DNA of 32,713 bases from Butyrivibrio sp. (GCA_014799955.1 JAAVHB010000119.1:1-32713); one strand, 5' to 3'. Shown: positions 14,594-23,629, counted from the first letter of the stretch. Numbers and translations: made by a program. Notes: generated by a model from the letters alone, not told the origin.

Positions 14594-14645
14594 CAGATTT
14601 TTGAAAATTTTTGGGCGGTTTGGTAATATTTTTGCCGTAAAAAGG

Positions 14646-15542
14646 CTATAAAACCGCGATTACGATTCCGGCAATGATGACCGCCGCGCAAATCAGCCTG
14701 TATACGGTATTTTTTTCCTTGAAAATAAATCTTCCTCCGAGGACGGTAACAATGCAGCCGGACTGCTTTATAAGCGTCATAACCGTAACCTTGCTGTCGG
14801 TATAGCCGTTCGCGATAAAAAGCGCGCGGTCCGCAAGCACGAAAAGCACCGCGAGAATCCATATCCAGTAGTTGCGAAGCATTTTTTTCCAGTCCAGTCG
14901 GATTCTTTTTATCAGAATATATATTCCGTAGTACGCCGTGAGAAAAAGCATGTACCAGAATTGAAGCTGTCCGCTCGTCAGGCTGCCGCTCATAAGGTAT
15001 TTGTCCATGGTTCCGGAAAAAGCGTTGAGAACGCAGCTTATCAGGGCAAGTACCACGAACGACGCTTTTACGGGTTCGTTCTGACGCGCGGCTTTTGCGG
15101 AATCCTTTTCATCCGGCGTACCGCGCCTTGAGCATACAATTCCCTGAAGCGGCAGTAAAAGAAGGCCAAACGACACAAGCGCCAATCCCCATATCTGCGG
15201 CATATTCATGGTTTCTCCCAGAAAGAACACGCCCATCAGCGTCGCAAACAGCACCCTTGACAAATCAAGCACGCCCATAAGGCTTATCGGCAGCTTTTTT
15301 ATCGCGTTAAAGCTGCAAATCCATGCCACGAAAATCACAAAGGATTTGAGGGCGATAAGCAGATACTGCTTTACCTCGACGCCTCCGGCGCGCGGTGCCT
15401 GAGGCAGCACGAGAGCGAACGATATGAGCGTATAGAAAAACAGCACCTCTATTACGTTATTCTTGGTCAGCGCCTTTTTCTTGCAGATTTCCCTGCCGCC
15501 CTTGGCAAGTCCGTAAAAAAGCACCAGAAGCATCCAAACCAT
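14646..15542 (-). CDS. EamA/DMT-family transporter
   Basis: A 298-residue protein with about ten membrane helices in two halves of five, joined near residues 145-165 by a charged loop (SRRGTPDEKDSAKAARQNEP). The first half has the DMT-like LMGVLDLSRVLFATLMGVFFLGE segment, and the second repeats it as LIKQSGCIVTVLGGRFIFKE. Known relatives export metabolites or amino acids; the substrate here is unknown. Its ATG shares one base with the truA stop (TGATG), so translation is coupled to truA. It sits between truA and rplM, genes that are usually adjacent in Clostridia, so it looks like an insertion. Confidence 0.85.
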   Translation of the reverse strand: MVWMLLVLFYGLAKGGREICKKKALTKNNVIEVLFFYTLISFALVLPQAPRAGGVEVKQYLLIALKSFVIFVAWICSFNAIKKLPISLMGVLDLSRVLFATLMGVFFLGETMNMPQIWGLALVSFGLLLLPLQGIVCSRRGTPDEKDSAKAARQNEPVKASFVVLALISCVLNAFSGTMDKYLMSGSLTSGQLQFWYMLFLTAYYGIYILIKRIRLDWKKMLRNYWIWILAVLFVLADRALFIANGYTDSKVTVMTLIKQSGCIVTVLGGRFIFKEKNTVYRLICAAVIIAGIVIAVL

Positions 15543-16285
15543 CAGCCGTTTTCTCCGTAGGATATTTTTACAAGCGTGAGCCCTCTAGCGGGCGCGGTAG
15601 GCCCCGCAAGCTGTCTGTCGCGCCCGTCAAGCGCCTTTTGCACGTCCGCCGGCTCCATTGCGCCCTGCCCGACCTTAAGCAGCGTCCCGGCGATTATACG
15701 CACCATATTATAAAGGAAGCCGTTTCCCGTAACCCTTATCGTTATCATCGCGCCGTCGCGCTTTATATCAACGGAAAAAACCGTGCGCACCTTGTTTTCG
15801 ACCTGAGTTCCCGCCGAGCAGAACGAGGTAAAATCGTGCTCGCCAACAAGATACTCCGCCGCCTCCGCCATGCGCCCGACATCTATCTCGCCGTACTCAA
15901 AATGGGAGTAAAGGCGCACCGTTGGATTGGGGAAAGTATCGTTCCATATTTTGTATTCGTAGGTTTTTACGCTTTCGGTATGTCTCGGGTGGAAGTCCGG
16001 CGAAACCTCGGACGAATTTACAACCCGTATGTCCTCCGGGAGCCTTGTGTTAAGCGCATAGGCTATTTTTGAAGCGGGCATACGCGTATCCACATCAAAA
16101 ACCGCCGCGTTGCCGAGCGCGTGAACGCCCGCGTCGGTACGGCTTGCGCCGATAACCGCCATGGGCATGCCGAACAAATCCTCAAGCGCCTCGTTAAGCC
16201 TTTGTTCTATTGTCACCGCGTTCGGCTGAAGCTGCCAGCCCGAATACGCCGTCCCGTCATAGGCGACGCGAAGCATCACTCTCAT
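15542..16285 (-). CDS. truA: tRNA pseudouridine(38-40) synthase
   Basis: A 247-residue TruA that isomerises uridines 38-40 in the anticodon arm. The catalytic aspartate is Asp51 in GASRTDAGVHALGN; the N-terminal YDGTAYSGWQLQPN and the C-terminal FLYNMVRIIAGTLLKVGQG are both characteristic. AAGGAG lies 6 nt before ATG 16285. It follows ecfT by 55 bp in the usual Clostridial order. Confidence 0.97.
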   Translation of the reverse strand: MRVMLRVAYDGTAYSGWQLQPNAVTIEQRLNEALEDLFGMPMAVIGASRTDAGVHALGNAAVFDVDTRMPASKIAYALNTRLPEDIRVVNSSEVSPDFHPRHTESVKTYEYKIWNDTFPNPTVRLYSHFEYGEIDVGRMAEAAEYLVGEHDFTSFCSAGTQVENKVRTVFSVDIKRDGAMITIRVTGNGFLYNMVRIIAGTLLKVGQGAMEPADVQKALDGRDRQLAGPTAPARGLTLVKISYGENG

Positions 16286-16340
16286 AAAAGCTCCTTAACA
16301 TTCCCGCGAGGCTTTGTGCCGAACGGGACTCTCCTTAATA

Positions 16341-17153
16341 TTATATAAATCTGTTCCAAAGTATTTTTGACGCGATAATCATTCCTAGGTACGCGAAAAG
16401 AATCAGGTAGGCAATGCCGTCACGCCCCTTGTATCTGAGGGGCTTCATCTTTGTGCGCCCCTTGCCTCCCCGGTAGCAGCGCGCCTCCATAGCCGTCGCA
16501 AGGTCGTAAGCCCTGCGGATTGCCGATACGAAAAGGGGAACAAGGATTGGCACAAGGGATTTTACTCTTTTGAAAAAATTTCCGCTCTCAAAGTCCGCGC
16601 CTCTCGCGCTCTGCGCCTTCATTATTTTGTCGGTTTCATCCATAAGAATCGGGATGAAGCGCAGCGCAATCGACATCATCATTGCAACCTCGTGCACGGG
16701 GATTCTTATAAGCTTGAGGAAACGCAGTCCCTTCTCCATTCCGTCGGTCAAATCGTTCGGCGTGGTGGTCAGCGTCATGACCGAGGAGCCCATTATGAGC
16801 AGAATGAGCCTTAACCCCATATATATCGCCTGAATTATGCCCTCGTAAGTTATTTTAAAGCGCCAGAAGCTTACAAGCACCCGTCCGTCCGTCATGAACA
16901 GGTTAAAAATAAGGCTTATTGCCATAATCACTATTATCGATTTAAGACCGCGCATAATGAATTTTAACGGCACGCGGGATATTCCGATGCAGGTAAAAAG
17001 AAACGCGGCGGCAAGCATATATACCACGGGATTTTTGGCGATAAAAAGCGTGACGATATACAGAATCGTGCCAAAAAGCTTTACGCGCGGGTCAAGACGG
17101 TGAATTGCCGAACCTGACGGATAATATTGTCCTATCGTAATATCTTTTAACAT
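16341..17153 (-). CDS. ecfT: ECF transporter transmembrane component EcfT
   Basis: A 270-residue membrane protein with about six hydrophobic segments. The two coupling-helix arginine motifs are present: QSARGADF (Ala183-Arg184-Gly185) and EARCYRGG (from Ala224). These dock onto the EcfA ATPases. EcfT with EcfA1 and EcfA2 energises several swappable substrate-binding S proteins for vitamins such as riboflavin, folate or biotin; no S component is seen in this window, which fits the group II (shared module) type. Confidence 0.96.
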   Translation of the reverse strand: MLKDITIGQYYPSGSAIHRLDPRVKLFGTILYIVTLFIAKNPVVYMLAAAFLFTCIGISRVPLKFIMRGLKSIIVIMAISLIFNLFMTDGRVLVSFWRFKITYEGIIQAIYMGLRLILLIMGSSVMTLTTTPNDLTDGMEKGLRFLKLIRIPVHEVAMMMSIALRFIPILMDETDKIMKAQSARGADFESGNFFKRVKSLVPILVPLFVSAIRRAYDLATAMEARCYRGGKGRTKMKPLRYKGRDGIAYLILFAYLGMIIASKILWNRFI

Positions 17154-17166
17154 TGCAGGTAACCTT

Positions 17167-18018
17167 TCAACGGTTTTTAAAAAGCTTCAGAATACTTTCA
17201 AGCCCCTCATCTATTGTTGTCGCCGACGTATCCACATCAAAGCCCTTCTTTCTGAGAAGGTTCATAACATTTGTTACCTCGGGAACCGCCAGCCCTATTT
17301 GCCCAAGCTCCCTTGCGTGCGCGAAAACCACCTTCGGCGCGTCGTCATAGAGCAGCGTCCCGTCGTTCATAACGAGAATCCTGTCAACATATTTCGCCAC
17401 ATCCTCCATGCTGTGCGACACCAGAATAACGGTGTTTCCGGTCTTTTCGTGCAGCTCCTTAATCATGCCGAGAATTTCGTCGCGGCCTCTGGGGTCAAGT
17501 CCCGCCGTGGGCTCGTCGAGAATAAGCACCTCGGGCTTCATCGCAAGCACGCCCGCAATCGCCGCCCGTCTTTTTTGTCCGCCCGAAAGCTCAAACGGAG
17601 AATTATAGAAAAGCTCCTTGTCCATTCCGACCATCTCAAGAGCCTCAAACGCCCGAAGCTCGCTTTCTCTCCGGTCCAGTCCCAGATTTTTGGGTCCAAA
17701 GCAGACATCCTTAAAAACCGTCGCTTCAAAAAGCTGATGCTCGGGATACTGGAAAACAAGACCGACCTTTCGGCGCAGTTCCTTTATGTTATAATCCTTA
17801 TCGTAAATATCCTGCTCGTCATAGTATACATTGCCGGACGTCGCTCGGATAAGACCGTTAAGAATCTGCGTGAGGGTGGACTTTCCCGAGCCCGTATGCC
17901 CTATAAGCCCTATAAATTCGTTCTTGCCGATTACAAGGCTGATGTCCTTGAGAGCATGCTTAACAAATCCGGTTCCCTCACCGTATATATAATTAACCTT
18001 GTTCAGTATAATCGACAT
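17167..18018 (-). CDS. ecfA2: ECF transporter ATPase EcfA2
   Basis: A 283-residue ATPase. Walker A GHTGSGKST (40-48), Q-loop FQYPEHQLF, signature LSGGQ (144-148), Walker B VLILDEPTAGLD, and H-loop SHSMED. The C-terminal extension that forms the ATPase dimer contact follows. Its start lies 16 bp inside the end of ecfA1, so the two are translationally coupled, consistent with a fixed A1:A2 ratio. Confidence 0.95.
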   Translation of the reverse strand: MSIILNKVNYIYGEGTGFVKHALKDISLVIGKNEFIGLIGHTGSGKSTLTQILNGLIRATSGNVYYDEQDIYDKDYNIKELRRKVGLVFQYPEHQLFEATVFKDVCFGPKNLGLDRRESELRAFEALEMVGMDKELFYNSPFELSGGQKRRAAIAGVLAMKPEVLILDEPTAGLDPRGRDEILGMIKELHEKTGNTVILVSHSMEDVAKYVDRILVMNDGTLLYDDAPKVVFAHARELGQIGLAVPEVTNVMNLLRKKGFDVDTSATTIDEGLESILKLFKNR

Positions 18019-18854
18019 ATTTCCTCAACCAGCTCCTCCGCCGTCAATACTCCCGTGTTCACCGGAATTCCCGCTTTAGCAAGGCTGTGCGCAAGCTCCG
18101 TCGCCTGAGGAACCTCAAGCCTTATCTTCTCAAGCTTATCCGCCTGCCTGAAAATTTCGCGGGGAGTCCCCTCCATTACGACCTTTCCCTTATCCATAAC
18201 AAAAACCTTGTCGGCGTCTACAATCTCGTTCATATAATGGGTTATAAGAATTACCGTTACATTTTCTCTGCGGTTAAGCTCAAGGACTGTGTCAAGCACC
18301 TCCCTGCGCCCTATCGGGTCCAGCATCGCGGTAGGCTCGTCCATTATTATGCATTTGGGGCGCATCGCGACAACCCCCGCAATCGCCACGCGCTGCTTCT
18401 GTCCGCCCGAAAGCTTTCCCGGCGAATATTCGCGGTACGCGCTCATTCCCACGGATTCCAGTGCCCTGTCTACGCGCTCCCATATTTCGGCGGTGGGAAC
18501 TCCTAGATTCTCCGGTCCGAAGCCAACATCCTCCTCGACTATCGTTCCGACTATCTGATTGTCGGGATTCTGAAAAACCATTCCTGCGGTCTGCCTTATC
18601 TCCCAGAGATTTTCCTCCTCGGAGGTATCCTTGCCCGCAACATACACGGCTCCCTCCGTCGGGAGCAAAAGGGCGTTTATATGTCTTGCAAAGGTGGATT
18701 TGCCGGAGCCGTTATGCCCCACAATCGCAATAAACTGTCCCGGTTCCACTTCGATATTCACATTGTCCACGGCTCTGTTGATGCCGTCAACATTGCCGTC
18801 CTCATCTCTTTTTATATATTCAAAAACAAGGTTTTCAGCCTTAACGATGCTCAT
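18003..18854 (-). CDS. ecfA1: ECF transporter ATPase EcfA1
   Basis: A 283-residue ATPase. Walker A GHNGSGKST (46-54), Q-loop FQNPDNQIVG, signature LSGGQ (148-152), Walker B CIIMDEPTAMLD, H-loop THYMNE. The NPDNQ Q-loop is typical of EcfA1 rather than EcfA2. It follows rplQ after 84 bp, the usual Firmicute position. The ribosome site is G-rich but not a clean consensus. Confidence 0.95.
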   Translation of the reverse strand: MSIVKAENLVFEYIKRDEDGNVDGINRAVDNVNIEVEPGQFIAIVGHNGSGKSTFARHINALLLPTEGAVYVAGKDTSEEENLWEIRQTAGMVFQNPDNQIVGTIVEEDVGFGPENLGVPTAEIWERVDRALESVGMSAYREYSPGKLSGGQKQRVAIAGVVAMRPKCIIMDEPTAMLDPIGRREVLDTVLELNRRENVTVILITHYMNEIVDADKVFVMDKGKVVMEGTPREIFRQADKLEKIRLEVPQATELAHSLAKAGIPVNTGVLTAEELVEEICRLY

Positions 18855-18938
18855 AAACGCCCCCGTCTTAAGTGTCTATCCAAAAATGGACGAATGCCCC
18901 GAAAGACATCCGCCCACATATGTTGTACAAATCAGAAC

Positions 18939-19475
18939 CTATACTAACTCAAGAACTACTTCCATTGCCGCATCGCCCTTGCGCGGTCCGATTTTAACGA
19001 TTCTTGTGTAACCGCCGTTACGTCCCTCGTACTTGGGTGCGATTTCGTCAAAGAGTTTGTCGGCTACGCTGACTTTCTTGGTATTTCTCTTTCTTCCTGC
19101 AGCCTCTGCGGGAACCTCGGTAACACCGTAAAGTACCTTCATCATCTGCCTTCTGGCGTGAACTCTTGAAGGACTGTCCTTCTTGATGGACTTCTCTACG
19201 CTGTCGTATACGGTCTTTTTCTTGCCGTCAACAGTCTCTTTAACTCTCTTGCCGTCTTTATCCTTACGGGCTACTCTTGCAGTAACCGTAACGGTTTCAA
19301 AGTTGTCTTTTTCCTTAACCGCTAAAGCGATAAGTCCGTCGGCAACCCTGCGGACTTCCTTAGCCTTGGCCTCGGTCGTAACAATCTTGCCGTTGTAAAG
19401 CAATGCCGTTACCTGGTTTCTGATTAAAGCTTTTCTCTGATCAGCTGTTCTTCCAAGCTTTCTGTAACCTGCCAT
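18939..19475 (-). CDS. rplQ: 50S ribosomal protein L17 with an internal insertion
   Basis: The ends match L17 well: [20 protein letters not shown] at the start and [20 protein letters not shown] at the end. The length of 178 residues exceeds the usual 115-130. The extra 45-50 residues lie at about 53-102, a Lys/Val/Thr-rich block between the first helices and the HARRQ motif. It has no frameshift and should be a surface extension on the ribosome near the exit tunnel (inference from L17 position). It is 22 bp after rpoA. Confidence 0.95.
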   Translation of the reverse strand: MAGYRKLGRTADQRKALIRNQVTALLYNGKIVTTEAKAKEVRRVADGLIALAVKEKDNFETVTVTARVARKDKDGKRVKETVDGKKKTVYDSVEKSIKKDSPSRVHARRQMMKVLYGVTEVPAEAAGRKRNTKKVSVADKLFDEIAPKYEGRNGGYTRIVKIGPRKGDAAMEVVLELV

Positions 19476-19497
19476 TTGCTCATTTCTCCTTTACCTA

Positions 19498-20460
19498 TTA
19501 TTCATCACCTGAACTGAGCTGCAAACCGAGCTCTTTCAGCTTGGCAAGAACCTCCTCCAAAGACTTGCGGCCAAGGTTTCTGACCTTCATCATATCTTCG
19601 GATGTCTTGCTGCACAATTCCTCAACAGTATTTATTCCGGCTCTCTTGAGACAGTTGTATGAGCGAACCGAAAGCTCAAGCTCATCAATGTTCATCTCAA
19701 GAACCTTTTCTTTTTCATTGTCTTCCTTTTCAATCATGACGTCAACCGACTTGGCACTTTCCGAAAGGTCTATAAACAGGCTGAGATGCTCGCTCAAAAC
19801 CTTTGCCGCAAGGCTTACCGCGTCGTCGGGCGACAATGTACCGTTGGTGTATACTTCCAATGTAAGTTTGTCATAGTCCGTTACCTGACCGACACGCGTA
19901 TTCTGAACCGACAGATTTACGCGTTCAACAGGGGTGTAGATGGAGTCTATAGACAAAACTCCGATAGGAGTGTCCTCACATTTGTTCTTGTCAGAACTTA
20001 CATAACCTCTTCCGTTGGTAATGGTAAGCTCCATGAAGAGCTTGCAGTCCGCGCCGCCGTTAAGCGTTGCGATAACCAACTCGGGATTTAAAATCTCGAT
20101 ATCCGAATCTGCCTGAATATCGGCAGCCGTGACAACACCCTCCCTGCCGTCGCACTCGATGTACGCAATCTTTGCTTCGTTCGAGCTGCTTGTGTTCTTG
20201 ATCGCAAGGTTCTTGATGTTCATGATGATGTCGCTGACATCCTCTTTAACACCGGGAATCGGGCTGAATTCATGAAGCACTCCCTCAATCTTCACCTGGC
20301 TTACCGCCGCACCGGGAAGAGAGGAAAGCATAATTCTTCTGAGTGAATTGCCAAGTGTTGTACCGTAGCCTCTTTCAAGCGGCTCCACAACAAATCTGCC
20401 GTATCTTTTGTCCTCAGATATTTCCTCGATTTCAATTTTCGGTTTTTCAAATTCGAACAC
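19498..20460 (-). CDS. rpoA: DNA-directed RNA polymerase subunit alpha
   Basis: A 320-residue alpha subunit. The N-terminal domain carries [20 protein letters not shown] for dimerisation, and the C-terminal domain (about 250-315) has [20 protein letters not shown] and [12 protein letters not shown], which contact UP elements and activators. The start is GTG at 20460 with AAGGAGG 9 nt upstream. Placed between rpsD and rplQ as in the alpha operon. Confidence 0.98.
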   Translation of the reverse strand: MFEFEKPKIEIEEISEDKRYGRFVVEPLERGYGTTLGNSLRRIMLSSLPGAAVSQVKIEGVLHEFSPIPGVKEDVSDIIMNIKNLAIKNTSSSNEAKIAYIECDGREGVVTAADIQADSDIEILNPELVIATLNGGADCKLFMELTITNGRGYVSSDKNKCEDTPIGVLSIDSIYTPVERVNLSVQNTRVGQVTDYDKLTLEVYTNGTLSPDDAVSLAAKVLSEHLSLFIDLSESAKSVDVMIEKEDNEKEKVLEMNIDELELSVRSYNCLKRAGINTVEELCSKTSEDMMKVRNLGRKSLEEVLAKLKELGLQLSSGDE

Positions 20461-20508
20461 TAAACGCCCCTCCTTTTTGGGTTTGCTGCTACCATGGGGT
20501 ATCTTCTA

Positions 20509-21102
20509 TTACTTAGAATATAACTCGACGATAAGCATCTCATTAACCGGAACGTCAATCATATCCCTTGAAGGAACCGACTTAACCGAACCCTTAAGGT
20601 TCTCCTGATCTGCCTCAAGCCACTCAGGTACAAGCCTTGCGCCCGTTACCTCGATTATATCCTTATATCTCTGTGAAGATTTAGCCTTTTCCTTGATTTC
20701 GATTGAATCACCTGCGCTTACAAGGTAGGACGGAATATTTACGCACTTTCCGTTTACCAATACATGCCTGTGGTCAACAATCTGTCTGGCTTCTTTTCTT
20801 GTTCTGGCGTATCCTAATCTGAAAATAACGTTATCAAGTCTGAGCTCAAGCATAGCCATAAGGTTATCGCCTGTCATTCCGCTCATTCTGTCCGCCTTCT
20901 TGAAATAATTTCTGAAGGGCTTCTCAAGCACGCCGTAGATGAATTTAGCCTTCTGCTTCTCACGGAGCTGAAGTCCGTACTCACTCACCTTCTTGCCGGC
21001 TCTCTCTAATTTTCTTTTTGATTTTTTATCTATTCCTAAATAAACTGGATCAAGTCCAAGTGATCTGCATCTTTTAAGAACAGGAACTCTGTTAACTGCC
21101 AT
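20509..21102 (-). CDS. rpsD: 30S ribosomal protein S4 (zinc-less form)
   Basis: A 197-residue S4, a primary 16S rRNA binder. The N-terminus MAVNRVPVLKRCRSLGLDP has a single Cys in place of the zinc-binding Cys set, so this is the C-minus variant. The S4 RNA-binding domain is seen as RLDNVIFRLGYARTRKEARQ and DHRHVLVNGKCVNIPS. AGGAGG is well placed before ATG 21102. Confidence 0.97.
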   Translation of the reverse strand: MAVNRVPVLKRCRSLGLDPVYLGIDKKSKRKLERAGKKVSEYGLQLREKQKAKFIYGVLEKPFRNYFKKADRMSGMTGDNLMAMLELRLDNVIFRLGYARTRKEARQIVDHRHVLVNGKCVNIPSYLVSAGDSIEIKEKAKSSQRYKDIIEVTGARLVPEWLEADQENLKGSVKSVPSRDMIDVPVNEMLIVELYSK

Positions 21103-21120
21103 TCTTTATTACACCTCCTA

Positions 21121-21513
21121 TTAGACTCTTCTGCGCTTGGGCGGGCGACATCCGTTATGCGGTACCGGAGTGACGTCCTTGATGCTGGTTACTTCAAGAC
21201 CGCATGCCTGAAGTGCTCTGATTGCCGCCTCACGGCCTGAGCCGGGGCCCTTAACCATAACGTCTACTGTCTTTAATCCGTGTACTAAAGCTGCTTTTGT
21301 TGCAGTTTCCGCTGCCATCTGAGCTGCATAAGGAGTAGATTTCTTTGAACCTCTAAATCCAAGACCACCGGCACTAGCCCAAGACAATGCGTTGCCTTCC
21401 GTATCGGTTATGGTAACGATTGTGTTGTTGAAGGATGACTGAATATGTGCCTGTCCGCGTTCAACGTTTTTCTTAACACGCTTTTTTGTCACTTTTTTTG
21501 TAACTTTAGCCAT
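21121..21513 (-). CDS. rpsK: 30S ribosomal protein S11
   Basis: A 130-residue S11 with [18 protein letters not shown] and the C-terminal [17 protein letters not shown] tail. It forms part of the platform near the 3' end of 16S rRNA. GGGAGG precedes ATG 21513. It lies between rpsM and rpsD, in alpha-operon order. Confidence 0.98.
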   Translation of the reverse strand: MAKVTKKVTKKRVKKNVERGQAHIQSSFNNTIVTITDTEGNALSWASAGGLGFRGSKKSTPYAAQMAAETATKAALVHGLKTVDVMVKGPGSGREAAIRALQACGLEVTSIKDVTPVPHNGCRPPKRRRV

Positions 21514-21559
21514 TTTCTAAACTAACCTCCCTTATGGGTTCCCGTTTATTCATCGGGTA

Positions 21560-21928
21560 TTATTTTTTCTTGTTTGCGATTGTTTTCTTCGGTCCCTTAC
21601 GGGTTCTAGCGTTTGTCTTTGTTTTCTGTCCTCTTACGGGAAGACCTTTTCTATGACGAATGCCTCTGTAGCATCCGATTTCCTGCAATCTCTTGATATT
21701 GAGAGCTGTCTCTCTTCTGAGATCACCCTCCACCGTCTGGGTGGCGTCAATAACATCTTTGATTCTGCCTACTTCCTCGTCGGTAAGATCCTTAACACGA
21801 GTGTCAGGATTTACTTTAGCCTCGGCAAGAATACGGTTTGAGCTGACTCTGCCGATACCGTATATATAGGTAAGGCCAATCTCAACACGTTTTTCTCTTG
21901 GTAAATCTACACCAGCGATACGAGCCAT
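21560..21928 (-). CDS. rpsM: 30S ribosomal protein S13
   Basis: A 122-residue S13 with [20 protein letters not shown] and the basic tail [16 protein letters not shown] that contacts the P-site tRNA. GGAGGTG precedes the ATG. It is the first large gene after the structured rpmJ-rpsM junction. Confidence 0.98.
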   Translation of the reverse strand: MARIAGVDLPREKRVEIGLTYIYGIGRVSSNRILAEAKVNPDTRVKDLTDEEVGRIKDVIDATQTVEGDLRRETALNIKRLQEIGCYRGIRHRKGLPVRGQKTKTNARTRKGPKKTIANKKK

Positions 21929-21980
21929 GTGCGCATTACACCTCCATTTGTCTGATATTTGTTGAAAATTATTTATTTAA

Positions 21981-22076
21981 AGTGGCGGACGACAACACAC
22001 CCGGGTGGTTCGCCACTGCAGCCGCAAAATAATTGGCTTAAAGCGCAAAATACGCCGGAGCGCACTTCTCCTCCGG
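21981..22076 (-). promoter_or_regulatory. Structured leader between rpmJ and rpsM
   Basis: The 170-bp junction is the longest in the spc-alpha block. CCGGAG (22055-22060) pairs with CTCCGG (22071-22076). AGTGGCG (21981-21987) pairs with CGCCACT (22011-22017) and encloses the palindrome CACCCGGGTG (21998-22007). No open frame is seen. In E. coli S4 represses the alpha operon through a structure just before rpsM; this may be an unrelated element at the same place (inference). Confidence 0.5.
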
Positions 22077-22098
22077 AATATTCTGTGATTTCACGAAA

Positions 22099-22212
22099 TT
22101 ATCCCTGTCTCTGCTTATGCTTGGGATTTTCGCAGATAATCATGATATTTCCTTTTCTCTTAATGACTTTGCATTTTTCACAAATAGGTTTTACTGATGA
22201 TCTAACCTTCAC
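22099..22212 (-). CDS. rpmJ: 50S ribosomal protein L36
   Basis: A 37-residue zinc protein beginning with GTG at 22212 and ending at TAA. The sequence starts [20 protein letters not shown], with zinc ligands Cys11, Cys14, Cys27 and His32. AGGAGG lies 8 nt before the GTG. The use of GTG hides it from ATG-only searches. It is the zinc-containing form of L36. Confidence 0.96.
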   Translation of the reverse strand: MKVRSSVKPICEKCKVIKRKGNIMIICENPKHKQRQG

Positions 22213-22232
22213 GGTAAGTCCTCCTTTCCACG

Positions 22233-22256
22233 AAAAAGCAACTTATAATAAAGTTG
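22233..22256 (-). terminator. Weak terminator or attenuator before rpmJ
   Basis: On the minus strand CAACTT pairs with AAGTTG around TATTAT, followed by C and five T. Only six mostly A-T pairs, so it would be partial at best. It sits 21 bp before the rpmJ start. Confidence 0.35.
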
Positions 22257-22270
22257 AAAAAAACGTCCGA

Positions 22271-22304
22271 GTGATATTGTATCACAACGGGTATAATAAT
22301 ACAA
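22271..22304 (-). promoter_or_regulatory. Possible internal promoter with an operator-like dyad before rpmJ
   Basis: Minus-strand TTGTAT (22304-22299), 17 bp, then extended -10 TGATACAAT (22284-22276). The -10 lies inside the perfect dyad GTGATA-CAA-TATCAC (22285-22271). This could drive or modulate rpmJ-rpsM-rpsK-rpsD-rpoA-rplQ separately from the spc block. Confidence 0.4.
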
Positions 22305-22318
22305 GCAAAAAAATTATT

Positions 22319-22537
22319 TTATTTATCTCTCCAGATGATTCTTCCCTTGGATAAATCATAGGGTGATAATTCAAGAGTTACCTTGTCGCCCGGGATTATC
22401 CTGATGTAATTCATTCTGAGCTTACCGCTTATGTGAGCGAGGACCTTATGTCCGTTCTCCAGCTCAACCTGAAACATTGCGTTGGGGAGCTTCTCAACTA
22501 CGGTTCCTTCAATTTCTATAACATCTGACTTTGACAT
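22319..22537 (-). CDS. infA: Translation initiation factor IF-1
   Basis: A 72-residue OB-fold protein, the usual length, starting [20 protein letters not shown] and including [19 protein letters not shown] and [15 protein letters not shown]. It occupies the 30S A site during initiation. AGGAGG lies 7 nt before ATG 22537. It is followed by the 106-bp gap with a possible internal promoter. Confidence 0.98.
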   Translation of the reverse strand: MSKSDVIEIEGTVVEKLPNAMFQVELENGHKVLAHISGKLRMNYIRIIPGDKVTLELSPYDLSKGRIIWRDK

Positions 22538-22574
22538 TCGCTTACCTCCTGCTCATTCCTATCCGCCTTACTCC

Positions 22575-22865
22575 TTAATCCTGTTTAACGGCGTCCCTCT
22601 TTCCGATATGAATCAGATAATTTTTGATTGAATACTTAATATCCTCATCCCTGAGGCTTCCGGCTTCAAGCCTGCTTACCAGGGCTTCGTCCCTGTAATT
22701 GATAGGCTGCAAATGCGCCGGATTCTTTCTTTTGGGATTGGATAACCGTCTGTACCTGCCGTCGCATACATATATGCCGTCCCGATTCTCCACCACTATA
22801 TAAACGGTTCCCGAATCGTGCCCCGCTTTTGAGCTGCAAAAGCTTCCTTTTGTTAATTCAGCCAT
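22575..22865 (-). CDS. KOW-domain RNA-binding protein (L14E/L6E/L27E-like)
   Basis: A 96-residue protein with an N-terminal KOW-like fold: KGSFCSSKAGHDSGTVYIVV, then YVCDGRYRRLSNPKRKNP. The remainder is charged and probably helical. Such proteins are conserved in Clostridia between map and infA, and are thought to bind RNA or the ribosome, though the precise role is not established. The ribosome site GAGGTGA overlaps the map stop region; the gap to map is 6 bp. Confidence 0.85.
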   Translation of the reverse strand: MAELTKGSFCSSKAGHDSGTVYIVVENRDGIYVCDGRYRRLSNPKRKNPAHLQPINYRDEALVSRLEAGSLRDEDIKYSIKNYLIHIGKRDAVKQD

Positions 22866-22871
22866 ATCCGT

Positions 22872-23627
22872 TCACCTCGTCAATGAAAGAATTTCGCAGC
22901 CGTCTCCGGTAATGAGAACCGTATTTTCGTAATGTGCCGATAGCGACCCGTCCTTGGTTACTACCGTCCAATCGTCGTCAAGCCAGCACACCTTATACGT
23001 TCCGGCGTTAATCATCGGCTCAACCGCAAGCGTCATTCCCTCCGCGAGCCTGATTCCGCGGCTTTTCTGCCTGTAGTTGGGAATCTGCGGGTCCTCATGC
23101 AGATGAGTGCCGATTCCGTGTCCTACCAGATCCCTTACCACGCCGTACCCGAAGCTTTCCGCGTATCTGCCGATAGCATTGGAGATGTCATGCAGATAAT
23201 TGCCCGCTTTGGCGTATTTTATTCCTTCAAAAAAGCTCTGCTTCGTGACTTCAATAAGCTTTGCCGCAGAAGGCGTGATGTTCCCGACTGCGTGCGTCCG
23301 CGCCGCGTCTGAGTGGTACCCCTTGTAAATCACGCCCGCATCCAGACTGACTATATCGCCGTCTTTCAGTACGCGCTTTCTTGATGGAATACCGTGAACG
23401 ACCTCCTCATTCACCGACACGCATATTGAAGCAGGATATCCGTTATAGTTAAGAAAGGAAGGGATGCATCCGAAATCCCGAATCATCTTTTCTCCTTCTT
23501 TATCTATTTCGTAAGTGGATATTCCCGGTCTTACTATTTTACCGAGCTCATCATGAACCTGTGCGAGAATCCTTCCGGCTTCCCGCATAAGTTCAATCTC
23601 TCTCGGACTTTTAATCGTCACCGACAT
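22872..23627 (-). CDS. map: Methionine aminopeptidase type I
   Basis: A 251-residue metalloprotease removing the initiator methionine. The five metal ligands are Asp96, Asp107, His170, Glu203 and Glu234, and His78 is the substrate-binding residue. No N-terminal zinc finger or SEC-C extension is present. It begins 2 bp after the adk stop codon, so the two are probably translationally coupled. Confidence 0.98.
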   Translation of the reverse strand: MSVTIKSPREIELMREAGRILAQVHDELGKIVRPGISTYEIDKEGEKMIRDFGCIPSFLNYNGYPASICVSVNEEVVHGIPSRKRVLKDGDIVSLDAGVIYKGYHSDAARTHAVGNITPSAAKLIEVTKQSFFEGIKYAKAGNYLHDISNAIGRYAESFGYGVVRDLVGHGIGTHLHEDPQIPNYRQKSRGIRLAEGMTLAVEPMINAGTYKVCWLDDDWTVVTKDGSLSAHYENTVLITGDGCEILSLTR

Positions 23628-23629
23628 TA

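Noticed and set aside
17299-18108. 269-codon plus-strand frame
   Set aside because: Antisense to ecfA2 and ecfA1, both with complete ATPase motifs.
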